Shown here: one piece after another, positions 46,423 through 54,896 of the stretch
Layout: every line of letters begins with the position of its first letter
Numbering within the stretch: position 1 is the first letter of the stretch
DNA from: Candidatus Methylophosphatis roskildensis
Lineage (GTDB): Bacteria > Pseudomonadota > Gammaproteobacteria > Burkholderiales > Rhodocyclaceae
DNA length: 64,000 bases
Direction: 5' to 3'
Assembly (NCBI GenBank): GCA_016708905.1
Contig: JADJEV010000003.1
Location: forward strand, 248,001-312,000
Position numbers and translations under genes: made by a program
Notes under the pieces: generated by a model
The model's input: the letters and a program-made list of their open reading frames with translations, nothing else
Told to the model about the DNA's origin: nothing
Databases searched by the model: none

Positions 46423-48087
46423 ATGGACAAACTGCTTCTGTTGTACGCCGCCGGAGCCACGGCGATTGCCGCGTCCGTCGTGAAACTCAAGGCACGGCTG
46501 GATCTCTCGCGTGCCAAGCATCCGTCGCTCGCAGGGCACTCGCGAATCGCACGCAGTGTTGCCCGAATGCTGCCGTACTACGAGTACGATGAAGCGCGTA
46601 TCTTTGAAGTCGACGATGCGCCACCGGAAATCATTGCGCGCCGCCGTGCCGGATTCGCGCGGCTCGCGGAGATCTACCGCGAGCGCTTTTGGCGAACCGC
46701 TGCGATGACAAATGAGGCCGCCGTCGCCATTTCTGACCTGCAATTCACTGGCGCATATCGGGTGCCGTTCCAGTTCAGCCGCTACGTGCGGGGCAAACTC
46801 GGTGCGGGCGCCTTCGTGCAATCGTCTTCGGGCGTGCTGCTTACCGATCTCGACGGGAACCTGTCGTACGACCTGGCAGGATCCTACGGCGCCAACGTGT
46901 TCGGCAACGACTTCTACAAGGACTGCATTGCCCGCGCGGCCGAGCGGGTGCGCGATCTCGGTCCGGTGCTGGGCGCCCTGCATCCGATTGTTGCCGACAA
47001 CGTGACGCAGCTTCGCGCCATTTCCGGGCTCGATGAAGTGTCCTTCCATATGTCTGGTACCGAGGCAGTGATGCAGGCGGTACGGCTCGCGCGTTATCAC
47101 ACCCGACGCAGTCACGTGGTCCGGTTTTGTGGTGCCTATCACGGATGGTGGGGAGATGTTCAGCCGGGTGTCGGCAATCCGATTCCCGCGCGTGAGACCT
47201 ACACGCTCAAGGAATTGGAAAAGGACACCTTGCGTGTATTGCGCCGGCGGCGCGACATTGCCTGCGTGCTGGTCAATCCGCTTCAAGCCTTGCACCCGAA
47301 TGCCGGCGCGCCGGCGGATTCGTCCCTGATCGATAGCGGGCGCCAGGCGCGGTTCGATCGGGCAAGCTACACCACCTGGCTCGAAGAGCTTCGCAAGGTA
47401 TGCAACGAGTCGGGCATCGTGCTGATCTTCGACGAGGTATTCGTGGGATTTCGACTGGCCCGCGGGGGCGCCCAGGAATACTTCGGTGTGCGCGCCGACA
47501 TCGTGACCTACGGCAAGACGCTGGGTGGTGGGCTGCCGATCGGCGTGGTGTGCGGCCGCGCGGGCCTGATGAAGCGTTTCCGCGATCAGCGACCCGCCGA
47601 CATTTGCTTTGCTCGCGGCACCTTCAATTCGCATCCGTACGTAATGGCGGCAATGAACGAGTTTCTTTTGCATATCGAGAAGCCCGGGATTGTCGCGCTC
47701 TATGCCCGGGCCGACGGTCAATGGAACGAACGCTCGCGCTACCTGAATGCGCGCTTGTGCGAGGCGGCGCTGCCTGTTCGGGTATCCAATTTACATTCAA
47801 TCTGGACTGTCACCTACACCCAGCCATCGCGCTACAACTGGATGTTCCAGTACTACCTGCGTGCCGAGGGTCTGACGCTGAGCTGGGTGGGCACCGGCCG
47901 GCTGATATTCAGTCTTGACTACAGCGACCAGGATTTCGCTGCCGTCGCCGATCGCTTCATCGCTGCGGCCCGATCGATGTATCGGGACGGCTGGTGGTGG
48001 TCGAGTCCGCGGATGACCAACAAGGCCATCAAACGACGGGTTCTTCGCGAGATCCTCTCTCAGCGATTCGGAAGCGCTGCAAATTGA
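46423..48087 (+). CDS. Membrane-anchored class III aminotransferase
   Basis: The 554-residue PLP enzyme is of the glutamate-semialdehyde/omega-aminotransferase fold: HMSGTEAVMQAVRLARY, FCGAYHGWWGDVQPG, LIFDEVFVGFRLARGG and TYGKTLGGGLPIGVVCGR with the cofactor Lys. The first 25 residues (LLLLYAAGATAIAASVV) form a membrane helix, followed by an extra 90-residue segment before the fold, which is unusual for class III enzymes. Its place beside psd suggests an amino-containing lipid substrate. That is inference only. Confidence 0.85.
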   Translation: MDKLLLLYAAGATAIAASVVKLKARLDLSRAKHPSLAGHSRIARSVARMLPYYEYDEARIFEVDDAPPEIIARRRAGFARLAEIYRERFWRTAAMTNEAAVAISDLQFTGAYRVPFQFSRYVRGKLGAGAFVQSSSGVLLTDLDGNLSYDLAGSYGANVFGNDFYKDCIARAAERVRDLGPVLGALHPIVADNVTQLRAISGLDEVSFHMSGTEAVMQAVRLARYHTRRSHVVRFCGAYHGWWGDVQPGVGNPIPARETYTLKELEKDTLRVLRRRRDIACVLVNPLQALHPNAGAPADSSLIDSGRQARFDRASYTTWLEELRKVCNESGIVLIFDEVFVGFRLARGGAQEYFGVRADIVTYGKTLGGGLPIGVVCGRAGLMKRFRDQRPADICFARGTFNSHPYVMAAMNEFLLHIEKPGIVALYARADGQWNERSRYLNARLCEAALPVRVSNLHSIWTVTYTQPSRYNWMFQYYLRAEGLTLSWVGTGRLIFSLDYSDQDFAAVADRFIAAARSMYRDGWWWSSPRMTNKAIKRRVLREILSQRFGSAAN

Positions 48088-48126
48088 CGCGGCGGAGGCT
48101 CGCCAATATGCAGCGCGCACCGTGTC

Positions 48127-48756
48127 CTAGGCCCGAGTCTGAGCAGTGGTTTCAGTTGCCACATGAGTCATCGGGTCGATCAGTTCGCCCCGCAGCAGAT
48201 GGAGTGGCGATCGGTGGTAGAGCACGACGTCGTGCAACGGATCGGTAAGGATCTTGGTCAGCCAGACCAGGCCGGTCTGAACGTCGCGCAGGAAAAACAG
48301 GTGCACGGTGCGAAATATCAGGCCACCAGCGCCGAGAGCGAGCCACAGCAGTGCCGTATGGCGCACGAAGCTGGAAAGGTCGACGTGCGGCTCGAACAAG
48401 CCAAGCAGGGTGGGATCGTAGACCAGCAACAGTGGCGACAGGGCCCATAGGCTCAGCAGCACGATCTTGCGCTTCAGGTTGTAGCCGACCTTTACGGCTT
48501 CCTTGTAGTCGTGGGTGGCCTGATTGACCGAATCGTAGCCGTCTGGCTCGAAGAAGAAGTGGCCGATTTGACGGCTCACCATTGCGATCAGCCAGCCGAT
48601 CAGGGCAGCGAGCGCGGGATCCGCGAGCAACATCGTGTAGGCCCACAGGAAGCTCACTGCGCTCACCAGATGCAGAGATTGATTGATACGACTCTGGTGG
48701 TAGTAGCGATGATCGTCCCAGCGTTGAAGTTCGAGCGCCTGAAGAAAGCCAGTCAT
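48127..48756 (-). CDS. Mpo1/DUF962-like membrane protein
   Basis: The product has 209 residues from ATG 48756, which has GGGGAG upstream on the minus strand; the frame stays open to 48990 but without a site. It contains DDHRYYHQSRINQSLHLVSA and VSRQIGHFFFEPDGYDS, resembling the HxxxxN and GHxxFE blocks of Mpo1/DUF962 proteins, plus about five membrane helices. Yeast Mpo1 is a dioxygenase that shortens 2-hydroxy fatty acids. A lipid-related role is plausible here. Confidence 0.65.
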   Translation of the reverse strand: MTGFLQALELQRWDDHRYYHQSRINQSLHLVSAVSFLWAYTMLLADPALAALIGWLIAMVSRQIGHFFFEPDGYDSVNQATHDYKEAVKVGYNLKRKIVLLSLWALSPLLLVYDPTLLGLFEPHVDLSSFVRHTALLWLALGAGGLIFRTVHLFFLRDVQTGLVWLTKILTDPLHDVVLYHRSPLHLLRGELIDPMTHVATETTAQTRA

Positions 48757-49057
48757 GTGATCTCCCCGAGATTGGTTCGCCGGTTCGCGAAGCGATAGAA
48801 ATACAGCAAATGTTTGATGCTTCGATGACGGAAGGATGACAGGAAGGTTGCGTCGCAAGGGAGATCCGAGGGGCTTGGCGTTGTTTGAGTGCGCGGTTAA
48901 CAGACATCGCGGGTTTTCGAGCGTCACAGAAGCCCCTCTGTGGCGCAGCACATATTGTATTTCTTGTCCGATCCAAACCCGCTTTGACACTTGCTAGTGA
49001 CATATCGGCGGAGAGTGGCGTGGCACATGGGTTTCCGGGCGATGCCTGAAACGGGTG

Positions 49058-50836
49058 TGTATCTAGGCGGGAACCGGCCTCAGGCGAGACTCAGGATCGG
49101 GGCGGGCGGCTTGATCTTCAGCGATTTCAGTCGCTTGGATGCCTCCGCCGTGGGCTCGGTGACCTGCCAGACGGTACCGTGGGGGCTCAACAATTGCGCA
49201 AACTGGATGCGCTTGAGATCGTCGCGAATATTGCGCCAGGTGTCTGCACAGGCATGCTCGGCGACGCGCTCGAGCAGCAGCGACAGAACGGTGAGGGCCA
49301 CATGGGCGTGGATGCGATGCGGCGCCCAGTGGAACACCGGGCGCAACCGCAGTCCGCTCTTCAAGGTGCGCCAAGCTTCCTCTACCCGTTGCAGTTGTTT
49401 GTAGCCCAACGCCATGTCCTCGGCGCTGAGCGTGTCGTCGTTGCTATGGACCACGAACTTGCCGTCGAAGCGTTCGGCCTGCTTCACTTTGGCGGCATCC
49501 AGCAGCAGATGGCCTTGCGCAGTCAGCTTCAGGTAGCGCCCGTAACGCGCACTGGCACGTAGCGCACACTCACGCTTGCTGTGTTGCGCGTCGGCGGCCT
49601 CGCGCAGGCTCGCCAGTTCGGCTTGCAGTTCCTGGATCACTTCAGCGCGGTGGGATCGCTGGCGCTCGGCCTCTTGCGGGTTGTAGCACAACACGTAGCG
49701 GCGCCGCCGCTCGCCTTCGCCGACGATCACTTCCTTCACCTGCAGGTTCTCGGCCACGCTCTGGTAGCGCCCGGGGCGAGAGAGCACTCCCTGGGTGATC
49801 TCATCGCCGCGGCGCATCGGCATGCACAGCAGGTACTTGCCCCCGCCGCGCGAGAGCACCTTGAGATTGGACGCGGAGACCATCCCCGCATCGCCCACGA
49901 ACAGGCAGCGCGTGAGCTGCCAGCCGCGCAAGTCGGCCTTGACTTGTTCGACCGTGGTGACATCGACGGTGTTGCCCGGGAACACCCAGTGGCGCACCGG
50001 GAAGCCCTCGCGGGTGACCGCCAGCCCCACCACGATCTGCGGCACGTCGCTGCGCCCGTTCGTCGGGTGCCCGCGCTTGCGCGGCGCCGCGTAGGCCTTG
50101 TGCCCCGCTGCCTGGCTGCCGTGCACGAGATCTTCGGCTCCCAGGCCGTGATCCTCTTCATCGACCTCGAAGTGCAGCGACGTGGTGTCAAAAAAGATGA
50201 AATCAATGTCCAGGCTCAACAGATCGGCAACACGAAAGAAGATCGCCCGCTCGATGGCCTCCTTGTTCGCCTCCAGGAAATCCATCGCCCCGTACAGGTG
50301 TTGCAGCGACAGTGCTTGCGTGCCGGCGATCCTGACGTCCTCGCGCAGCCACTGCTCGTAGCAGTACAGCTTGGAACAGGCTGCCAGCGCCCGGTTGGCC
50401 ACCATCGCGAACAACGCCCGCTCGACATCGAAGCCCAGCCGGCGCGCCCCCGCCTGCTCGTTGATGACCTCGCCAATGCCCAGCCTCTCCCACAGCGCTT
50501 GCAGCGCATAGACGTCGCCATAGGGTCAAGCGCAGACCAAGCGCCAGTTGCCGTCTTCGGCCACGATTCCCTCGGGCGAGCAGCGGCGCAGGATGCTCTT
50601 GGCGAGCCGGCGCAACCGCTCGATGACTGCCTCGTCATCGGCACGCCCACAGTTGCACACAATGCGGGTCTCGGAGCGGCGCTTCTCAGCGTTCCAGATA
50701 TTCTCGGCCAGTTGCAGGTACGTGACCACGCTACCGTCGGCGCGCTTCTGCTTGGATTCGCGCAAATACATGTGCACAATGTTATCGACGGTATCGCCCT
50801 ACCGTCAAGGCATACGGGCCAATCCATGTATCTAGG
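49058..50836. mobile_element. IS1634-type insertion sequence (decayed)
   Basis: The element carries a single minus-strand transposase frame filling 49080-50777. The ten-base direct repeat TGTATCTAGG occurs just outside each end (49058-49067 and 50827-50836) and may be a target duplication. I could not define convincing terminal inverted repeats. The interrupted transposase suggests the copy is inactive unless helped by another. Confidence 0.75.
49080..50777 (-). pseudogene. IS1634-family transposase with in-frame stop
   Basis: From ATG 50777 the frame encodes MHMYLRESKQKRADG and onward, hits TGA at 50526-50528 after NWRLVCA, and then continues in the same frame with PYGDVYALQALWERLGIG to a stop at 49080. 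The total is about 565 codons, the usual length for the family. The DDE residues are present downstream of the stop: FFDTTSLHF, LFVGDAGMVSAS and RVEEAWRTLKSG. A single nonsense change separates it from an intact gene. Confidence 0.9.
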
Positions 50837-50884
50837 GATTTCAGCGTAGATGAAGATACCCTCCCAAACAGATCAATGGGTTAG

Positions 50885-51502
50885 ATCGCTTCCGCCGGAA
50901 AATGTGCCCGGGAACTGTCAAAGTCGGGCCGGACTATCGCCGCCATCCTGCGCGAAATCAACGCTGCCGTTTTCAGCCAATTCAAGACGAACCCAGAAGA
51001 CTTTCTCCTGAAGGCCGGCGCGATCGTCAACGAGCAGAAGGCAACCGTCGTCGTCGAACACCTTGCCTACAACCCCCTCGACGAAACCCATACCGTCGAT
51101 ATATTCACCCAGGCGAAGAAGGAAGACCTGAGCAAGGGTTTCAAAGCGACGCGCCACATCTATGATTACGTGTTCACCGACTCGACAAACGAGCGAACTT
51201 TCGTCGGCGAACTCGATGCCAGTGCGGAAGTCGTTGTGTACGCCAAGCTTCCCCGGAGCTTCCATATTCCGACGCCGGTTGGAAACTACAATCCCGACTG
51301 GGCCATTGCTTTCCAGGCGGGCAAAGTGAAGCACGTCTTCTTCGTCGCGGAAACAAAAGGCTCCATGTTCTCGATGGACCTGCGAAAAATCGAAGAGGCC
51401 AAGATTGAATGCGCGCGAAAGTTCTTCGCCAAGATCACCTCGGATCAGGTGAGGTACGACGTGGTGAGCAGCTACGGGAAGCTCATGGAGTTGGTGAAGT
51501 GA
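50885..51502 (+). pseudogene. Type III restriction endonuclease subunit R, C-terminal remnant
   Basis: An open frame of about 205 codons runs from a stop at 50882 and has no plausible start. It encodes the C-terminal part of a Res subunit: VDIFTQAKKEDLSKGFKATRH, YDYVFTDSTNERTFVGELDA, KLPRSFHIPTPVGNYNPDWA and FFVAETKGSM. NPDWA and ETKG contain the PD-(D/E)xK nuclease residues. The helicase part and the mod gene are absent. The insertion sequence ends 50 bases upstream, so IS-linked deletion probably removed the rest. Confidence 0.88.
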
Positions 51503-51622
51503 TTTGCAAGCGGATTTGCTGCGCCAGTTGTGGCGGCGCGAAATCGGGCATGTGCCGAGAATCTTTCCACTTTGACTAGGCATGCGGGCATGCGGCGGTG
51601 AGCGAGCCCGTCGCACCCGGAT

Positions 51623-51955
51623 TCAGACTGGCGCTCGTGGAAGAACGCCCGATCGCAATGGTCGATCTCGCGACTGTCGGGTTGAGGTCTCGGCTGGCGG
51701 CGTGATAATCACGTAGCTGCCATTGCGTTCGTAAGCGTCATTTGGCTGTTCGGGGTCGCAAGGGTGAATTCGACGGCGCAGGAAGCTGGCGCTCACAGTG
51801 CAGACGCCAACGGCGGCAATCTGCGATATTGCTGACGCGGAGTTTTGGTTGTCCCAAGGACCGGATAGGCCGATGACCCGGCGCAGCGAGATTCGCGCTT
51901 TCGGCATTCCAACCTCGGGAAGCCGCCATTTGTGGCCCCGCGGTTCATATGACAT
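51623..51955 (-). CDS. Possible hypothetical protein
   Basis: A 110-residue frame from ATG 51955 has no ribosome-binding site, no recognised domain and an ordinary Arg/Pro-rich composition. It is the only candidate in the 615-base gap between the restriction remnant and the BON gene. It may be chance. Confidence 0.2.
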   Translation of the reverse strand: MSYEPRGHKWRLPEVGMPKARISLRRVIGLSGPWDNQNSASAISQIAAVGVCTVSASFLRRRIHPCDPEQPNDAYERNGSYVIITPPAETSTRQSRDRPLRSGVLPRAPV

Positions 51956-52117
51956 GGGCCAGGTGACCTCGAAAACCGTTGATCAACACCCCCGGAATAC
52001 GCATTCGTTCCGCCGAACGCCCGGCCGACGTCGGTCAGCGGAGTAGGGCAGAATATCGAACGGCGTTCCCCCGAACGGAGCGGGTGCGCCGTTCTTGTCC
52101 AACGCTCATCCCGGAAA

Positions 52118-52510
52118 ATGAAACCATTCCATTCAAACCGCATTGCCCGTCGGACGCTGTGCCTGCTGATCCTTCCGGCTTGTCTGCTCGCGATGGCGGG
52201 TCCGGGCCGAGCCGCGCAGCCGGCGGCCAAGCCGGCCCGGCAATGCGACGGCCTGGGCGATCCCTCGTTCTTCCGCGACGAAGGCATCAACATCAAGGTG
52301 TCGAGCAAGCTCAAGTTCAACAAGGCGCTGCTGCGCGAAATCATCCAGACCAAGGTCAATGGCGGCATCGTCACGCTGTCCGGCAATGTGTCGACGGCGG
52401 AACACGCGAGACTGGCCGCGAAGCTGGCGTCCGAAGTCGGCGGCGTGCGCTGCGTGAACAACGACCTGGTGGTCGGCCCGCCAGCGCCTCGTCCGATCAG
52501 CCCGTATTGA
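52118..52510 (+). CDS. Exported BON-domain protein
   Basis: The 130-residue protein has a signal peptide (LCLLILPACLLAMAGPGRAA) and one BON domain (about 58-125: INIKVSSKLKFNKALLREIIQ, GGIVTLSGNVSTAEHARLAAKLA, VRCVNNDLVV). BON proteins such as OsmY bind membranes or polymers in the periplasm and are often stress-induced. No clear ribosome-binding site precedes ATG 52118. A decayed copy of the domain lies at 57414-57497. Confidence 0.85.
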   Translation: MKPFHSNRIARRTLCLLILPACLLAMAGPGRAAQPAAKPARQCDGLGDPSFFRDEGINIKVSSKLKFNKALLREIIQTKVNGGIVTLSGNVSTAEHARLAAKLASEVGGVRCVNNDLVVGPPAPRPISPY

Positions 52511-52545
52511 CGGAGCAAGCCCGAAGTGTCTTTGCATGAGCGGGC

Positions 52546-52600
52546 GTAGGTTGCGCTGACGAAGCAAGCCCGACGACATCGTCCGTTGGTGTTGGGCTAC
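52546..52600. repeat. REP-like element
   Basis: The element runs from GTAGGTTGCGCTGACGAAGC to GTTGGTGTTGGGCTAC. The ends GTAG/CTAC and the inner AGCCCGACGAC/GTTGGTGTTGGGCT arms are imperfectly complementary. It resembles the GTAGG...GAAGC...GGGCTAC elements scattered in many proteobacterial genomes. It lies just after the BON gene. Confidence 0.5.
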
Positions 52601-52688
52601 GAGGGCGGGGTGGCGGAATCGCGGGCGCGGGGCTTGTTCCCGGCTTTACCCCCACCTCGGCCTTCCCCCTGAGGGCGGCCAGCGGCCA

Positions 52689-52781
52689 ATATCCATGCGG
52701 CTCTCCGGACATGCGCGGCCGCAATGCCCTATCCATGCGCTTCACCGGATTGCCGTGCCGGAGATCGCCTGTCCATACGGG
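52689..52781. repeat. Repeat copy C
   Basis: Three short variants occur in direct order: TATCCATGCGG (52690-52700), TATCCATGCGC (52730-52740) and TGTCCATACGG (about 52770-52780). They share the core of copies A, D and E. The stretch before it (about 52640-52676) resembles 57512-57554, which precedes copy D. Confidence 0.55.
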
Positions 52782-52806
52782 TTGCAGGCCAGTGCGTTCG
52801 CGCAGT

Positions 52807-53445
52807 TCAAGCGGCGATTGGATCGACCTCGCCGTGGCGCTTGACCGGCGGGCCGCCGACGAATACGCGTACATCGAGCGTCACGCCGTCGTCCGTGACG
52901 GCGCCATCGACAGCAGTCGGCGGTAGCGCCGCGCCGTGGGTGCGCAGCGTCAGAGCAAGACCCTTCCCGTCGCGGCGCAGGCCGCCCTGCAACTGAACGT
53001 CGCCGTCCGTGTCGATCACCGAGACATCGATTCCGTCGCGCGCTGGGCGCACGACGATCAGGTGCCGGGCGACGTAACTGGCCGCGGTGTCGCTGCCATC
53101 GACCATCGCGACAATGCCCGCGATCCGTCGCTTCGCGCCGAGCGCCGCGAGCAAGGCGCCGCGCTCGAGTTCGGACGACAGCAGCACCAGGTGCCGCGTG
53201 CCGCCGCAGTCGAAGCCGTAGCCCAGCTTGGGATTGAAGCGCAGCCCGTATGTCGAGCCGCGCAGTTGGGCCAGCGCGGCCTCGATCTTCAATGCCGGTT
53301 CGTGGGTGACTGCGATCGCCTCGCCCACCGGAAGGATCGCACGCTCGGCGCGCTCATCGACACTCGCGCCCGTGCGATACAGGATCGCCGCGCGGGCGAA
53401 GTCGCGCAAGCGCGCGAGGCGCGGCGAGGGGGTGCTGGGCTGCAC
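52807..53445 (-). CDS. Hypothetical protein
   Basis: The 212-residue soluble protein has no signal peptide or membrane helix and I do not recognise its family. It has regular alternation of hydrophobic strands (TRHLVLLSSELERGALLAALG, RRIAGIVAMVDGSDTAA, HLIVVRPARDGIDVSVIDTDG) and good codon bias. The start at 53445 gives a Pro/Ser-rich N-terminus. Its neighbours are a BON protein and a truncated response regulator, which give no functional hint. Confidence 0.55.
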   Translation of the reverse strand: MQPSTPSPRLARLRDFARAAILYRTGASVDERAERAILPVGEAIAVTHEPALKIEAALAQLRGSTYGLRFNPKLGYGFDCGGTRHLVLLSSELERGALLAALGAKRRIAGIVAMVDGSDTAASYVARHLIVVRPARDGIDVSVIDTDGDVQLQGGLRRDGKGLALTLRTHGAALPPTAVDGAVTDDGVTLDVRVFVGGPPVKRHGEVDPIAA

Positions 53446-53487
53446 TCCGATTTGCGCTGGTTCACCAAGCGCAATGCATATTGCTAG

Positions 53488-53973
53488 CGCGGCACATCGC
53501 TGGCGCCCGACATCGACGCGCTTGTCGAAGCGATACCGCTACTGGCAAAGACGCCGCGTCGATCCGCGCGTGTGCTGTGGGTCGACGACCGGCCGGCCAA
53601 CAACGAGTCAGAGCGCAAGCTGTTGCGCGTGCATGGCATCGTCTTCGATAACGTGGTGTCGAGCGGCGAGGCCCTCGAGCAGCTCGCCAAGGAGAGCTAC
53701 GACCTTGTCATCACAGACCTCGGCCGGCGGGATTCGTCCGATCGATCGGCGACCGCGGGTGCGGCTTTCATCGAGCAGCCGGTTTTGCGCCAGGGCGGAC
53801 CGCGGTTGGTTGTGTATGCCGGCACCTGGGCGCTGGCTCAGAAGGACGATCTCGTGCGGCGCGGCGCGAACGATGTGATGGCCAATCGCGAACAGTTGAT
53901 CGACACGGTGTTGCGCCTGCTGGGCCGGGCCCCCGAACCCAGCGGCGATCTGAGCCGCTGTCGTTGGGCGTAA
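53488..53973 (+). CDS. Response-regulator receiver protein, probably N-truncated
   Basis: The open frame runs from a stop at 53485 without an ATG; GTG 53572 is the first usual start and gives 133 residues. It encodes a receiver domain: RVLWVDDRPANNESERKLL, YDLVITDLGRRD (phospho-acceptor Asp) and RLVVYAGTWALAQKDDLVRRGAND. The sequence just before the GTG (DIDALVEAIPLLAKTPRRSA) reads like coding linker, so the real protein was probably longer. The WVDDRPxNN type occurs at the C-terminus of larger proteins. Confidence 0.6.
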   Translation, partial: RGTSLAPDIDALVEAIPLLAKTPRRSARVLWVDDRPANNESERKLLRVHGIVFDNVVSSGEALEQLAKESYDLVITDLGRRDSSDRSATAGAAFIEQPVLRQGGPRLVVYAGTWALAQKDDLVRRGANDVMANREQLIDTVLRLLGRAPEPSGDLSRCRWA

Positions 53974-54171
53974 TGGCCGACCAGAGAAGCACGGCGATCG
54001 TCCTTGCGGATTCGAACACCACGAACGTACTCCGTTCGCTTCAGCTCAACCCTTGTGGCACGCCCCTTGAGGTGTCGCAATTCGAGGTTGAATTCGCGCT
54101 CTGCGGAGCGGCGCGCACTGATTCCCTGACTCGTAGGAATATCGGGAAGCATGCCAAGCCCCAAATAGCGG

Positions 54172-54200
54172 TTGATTTATTGAGACGACCGGTCTATATT
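54172..54200 (+). promoter_or_regulatory. acuR promoter
   Basis: TTGATT (54172-54177) and TATATT (54195-54200) are separated by 17 bases, a good sigma-70 arrangement. The operator at 54181-54197 fills the spacer. The predicted transcript start falls at or just before ATG 54208, which has no ribosome-binding site, so the message may be leaderless. Confidence 0.65.
54181..54197. promoter_or_regulatory. AcuR operator 1
   Basis: TGAGAC-GACCG-GTCTAT has half-sites nearly identical to the second site at 54862. It lies between the -35 and -10 elements of acuR and implies autorepression. Confidence 0.7.
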
Positions 54201-54207
54201 CCTTGCA

Positions 54208-54846
54208 ATGGATCTTCAGCCTCAAATCAATCGTCGCCGCGGCCGCCCGCCGAAGCAGGGAGAGCGCCTGCTCGAAACGCGTCAGATGCTACTGCGCGCC
54301 GGCCTCGAAGCGCTCACAGAGAAAGGCTTTTCGTCCACCGGGATCGACGAGATTCTGCGTCGCGTCGGCGTGCCGAAAGGCTCGTTTTATCATTACTTCG
54401 AGAGCAAGGAGGCTTTCGGCGCCGAACTCATCAAGCTGTACGGAACCTATTTCGCGCGCAAGCTCGAACGGCATTTCAGCGACCAGTCGCTCGCGCCGCT
54501 AGCGCGCATTCGCGCATTCGTTGCGGACGCTCAGGCAGGAATGGCCAAGTACGGCTACCGGCGTGGTTGCCTGATCGGAAATCTGGGCCAGGAGATGGGC
54601 GCGCTGCCGGAGAGTTTTCGTATGCAGTTGCATGGCGTCTTCGACGACTGGCAGGTCCGATTGGCGCGCTGCCTGACTGCTGCGCAGCAAGTCGGAGAGA
54701 TCTCGTCGCGGACGGATTGCGCGAAGTTGGCCGCGTTCTTCTGGATCGGATGGGAAGGTGCGGTATTGCGGGCAAAGCTTGAATCCAGCCCGGCTCCACT
54801 CGAGATTTTTGCGGAAGGATTTCTTGCCGGATTGGCAGCCGGTTAG
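54208..54846 (+). CDS. acuR: TetR-family regulator AcuR
   Basis: The 212-residue protein has an AT-hook-like basic start (RRRGRPPKQGERLLETRQML). A TetR helix-turn-helix follows (about 25-65: LEALTEKGFSSTGIDEILRRV, PKGSFYHYFESKEAFG) with an AcuR-like ligand domain (YGYRRGCLIGNLGQEMGALPE, WEGAVLRAKLE). AcuR represses acryloyl-CoA reductase and DMSP-lyase genes and is released by acrylate. The gene is 50 bases before acuI, and matching palindromes lie before both genes. Confidence 0.93.
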   Translation: MDLQPQINRRRGRPPKQGERLLETRQMLLRAGLEALTEKGFSSTGIDEILRRVGVPKGSFYHYFESKEAFGAELIKLYGTYFARKLERHFSDQSLAPLARIRAFVADAQAGMAKYGYRRGCLIGNLGQEMGALPESFRMQLHGVFDDWQVRLARCLTAAQQVGEISSRTDCAKLAAFFWIGWEGAVLRAKLESSPAPLEIFAEGFLAGLAAG

Positions 54847-54861
54847 TTTTTTTGTCTTTTG

Positions 54862-54878
54862 ATAGACGATCGGTCTAT
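54862..54878. promoter_or_regulatory. AcuR operator 2
   Basis: ATAGAC-GATCG-GTCTAT is a six-base inverted repeat with a five-base centre, six bases before the AAAGGAG ribosome-binding site of acuI. It shares AGACGAYCGGTCTAT with operator 1. A TTGTCT/TATTTT promoter may overlap it, though the spacing to the ribosome-binding site is tight. Confidence 0.75.
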
Positions 54879-54896
54879 TTTCCAAAGGAGAAACAC

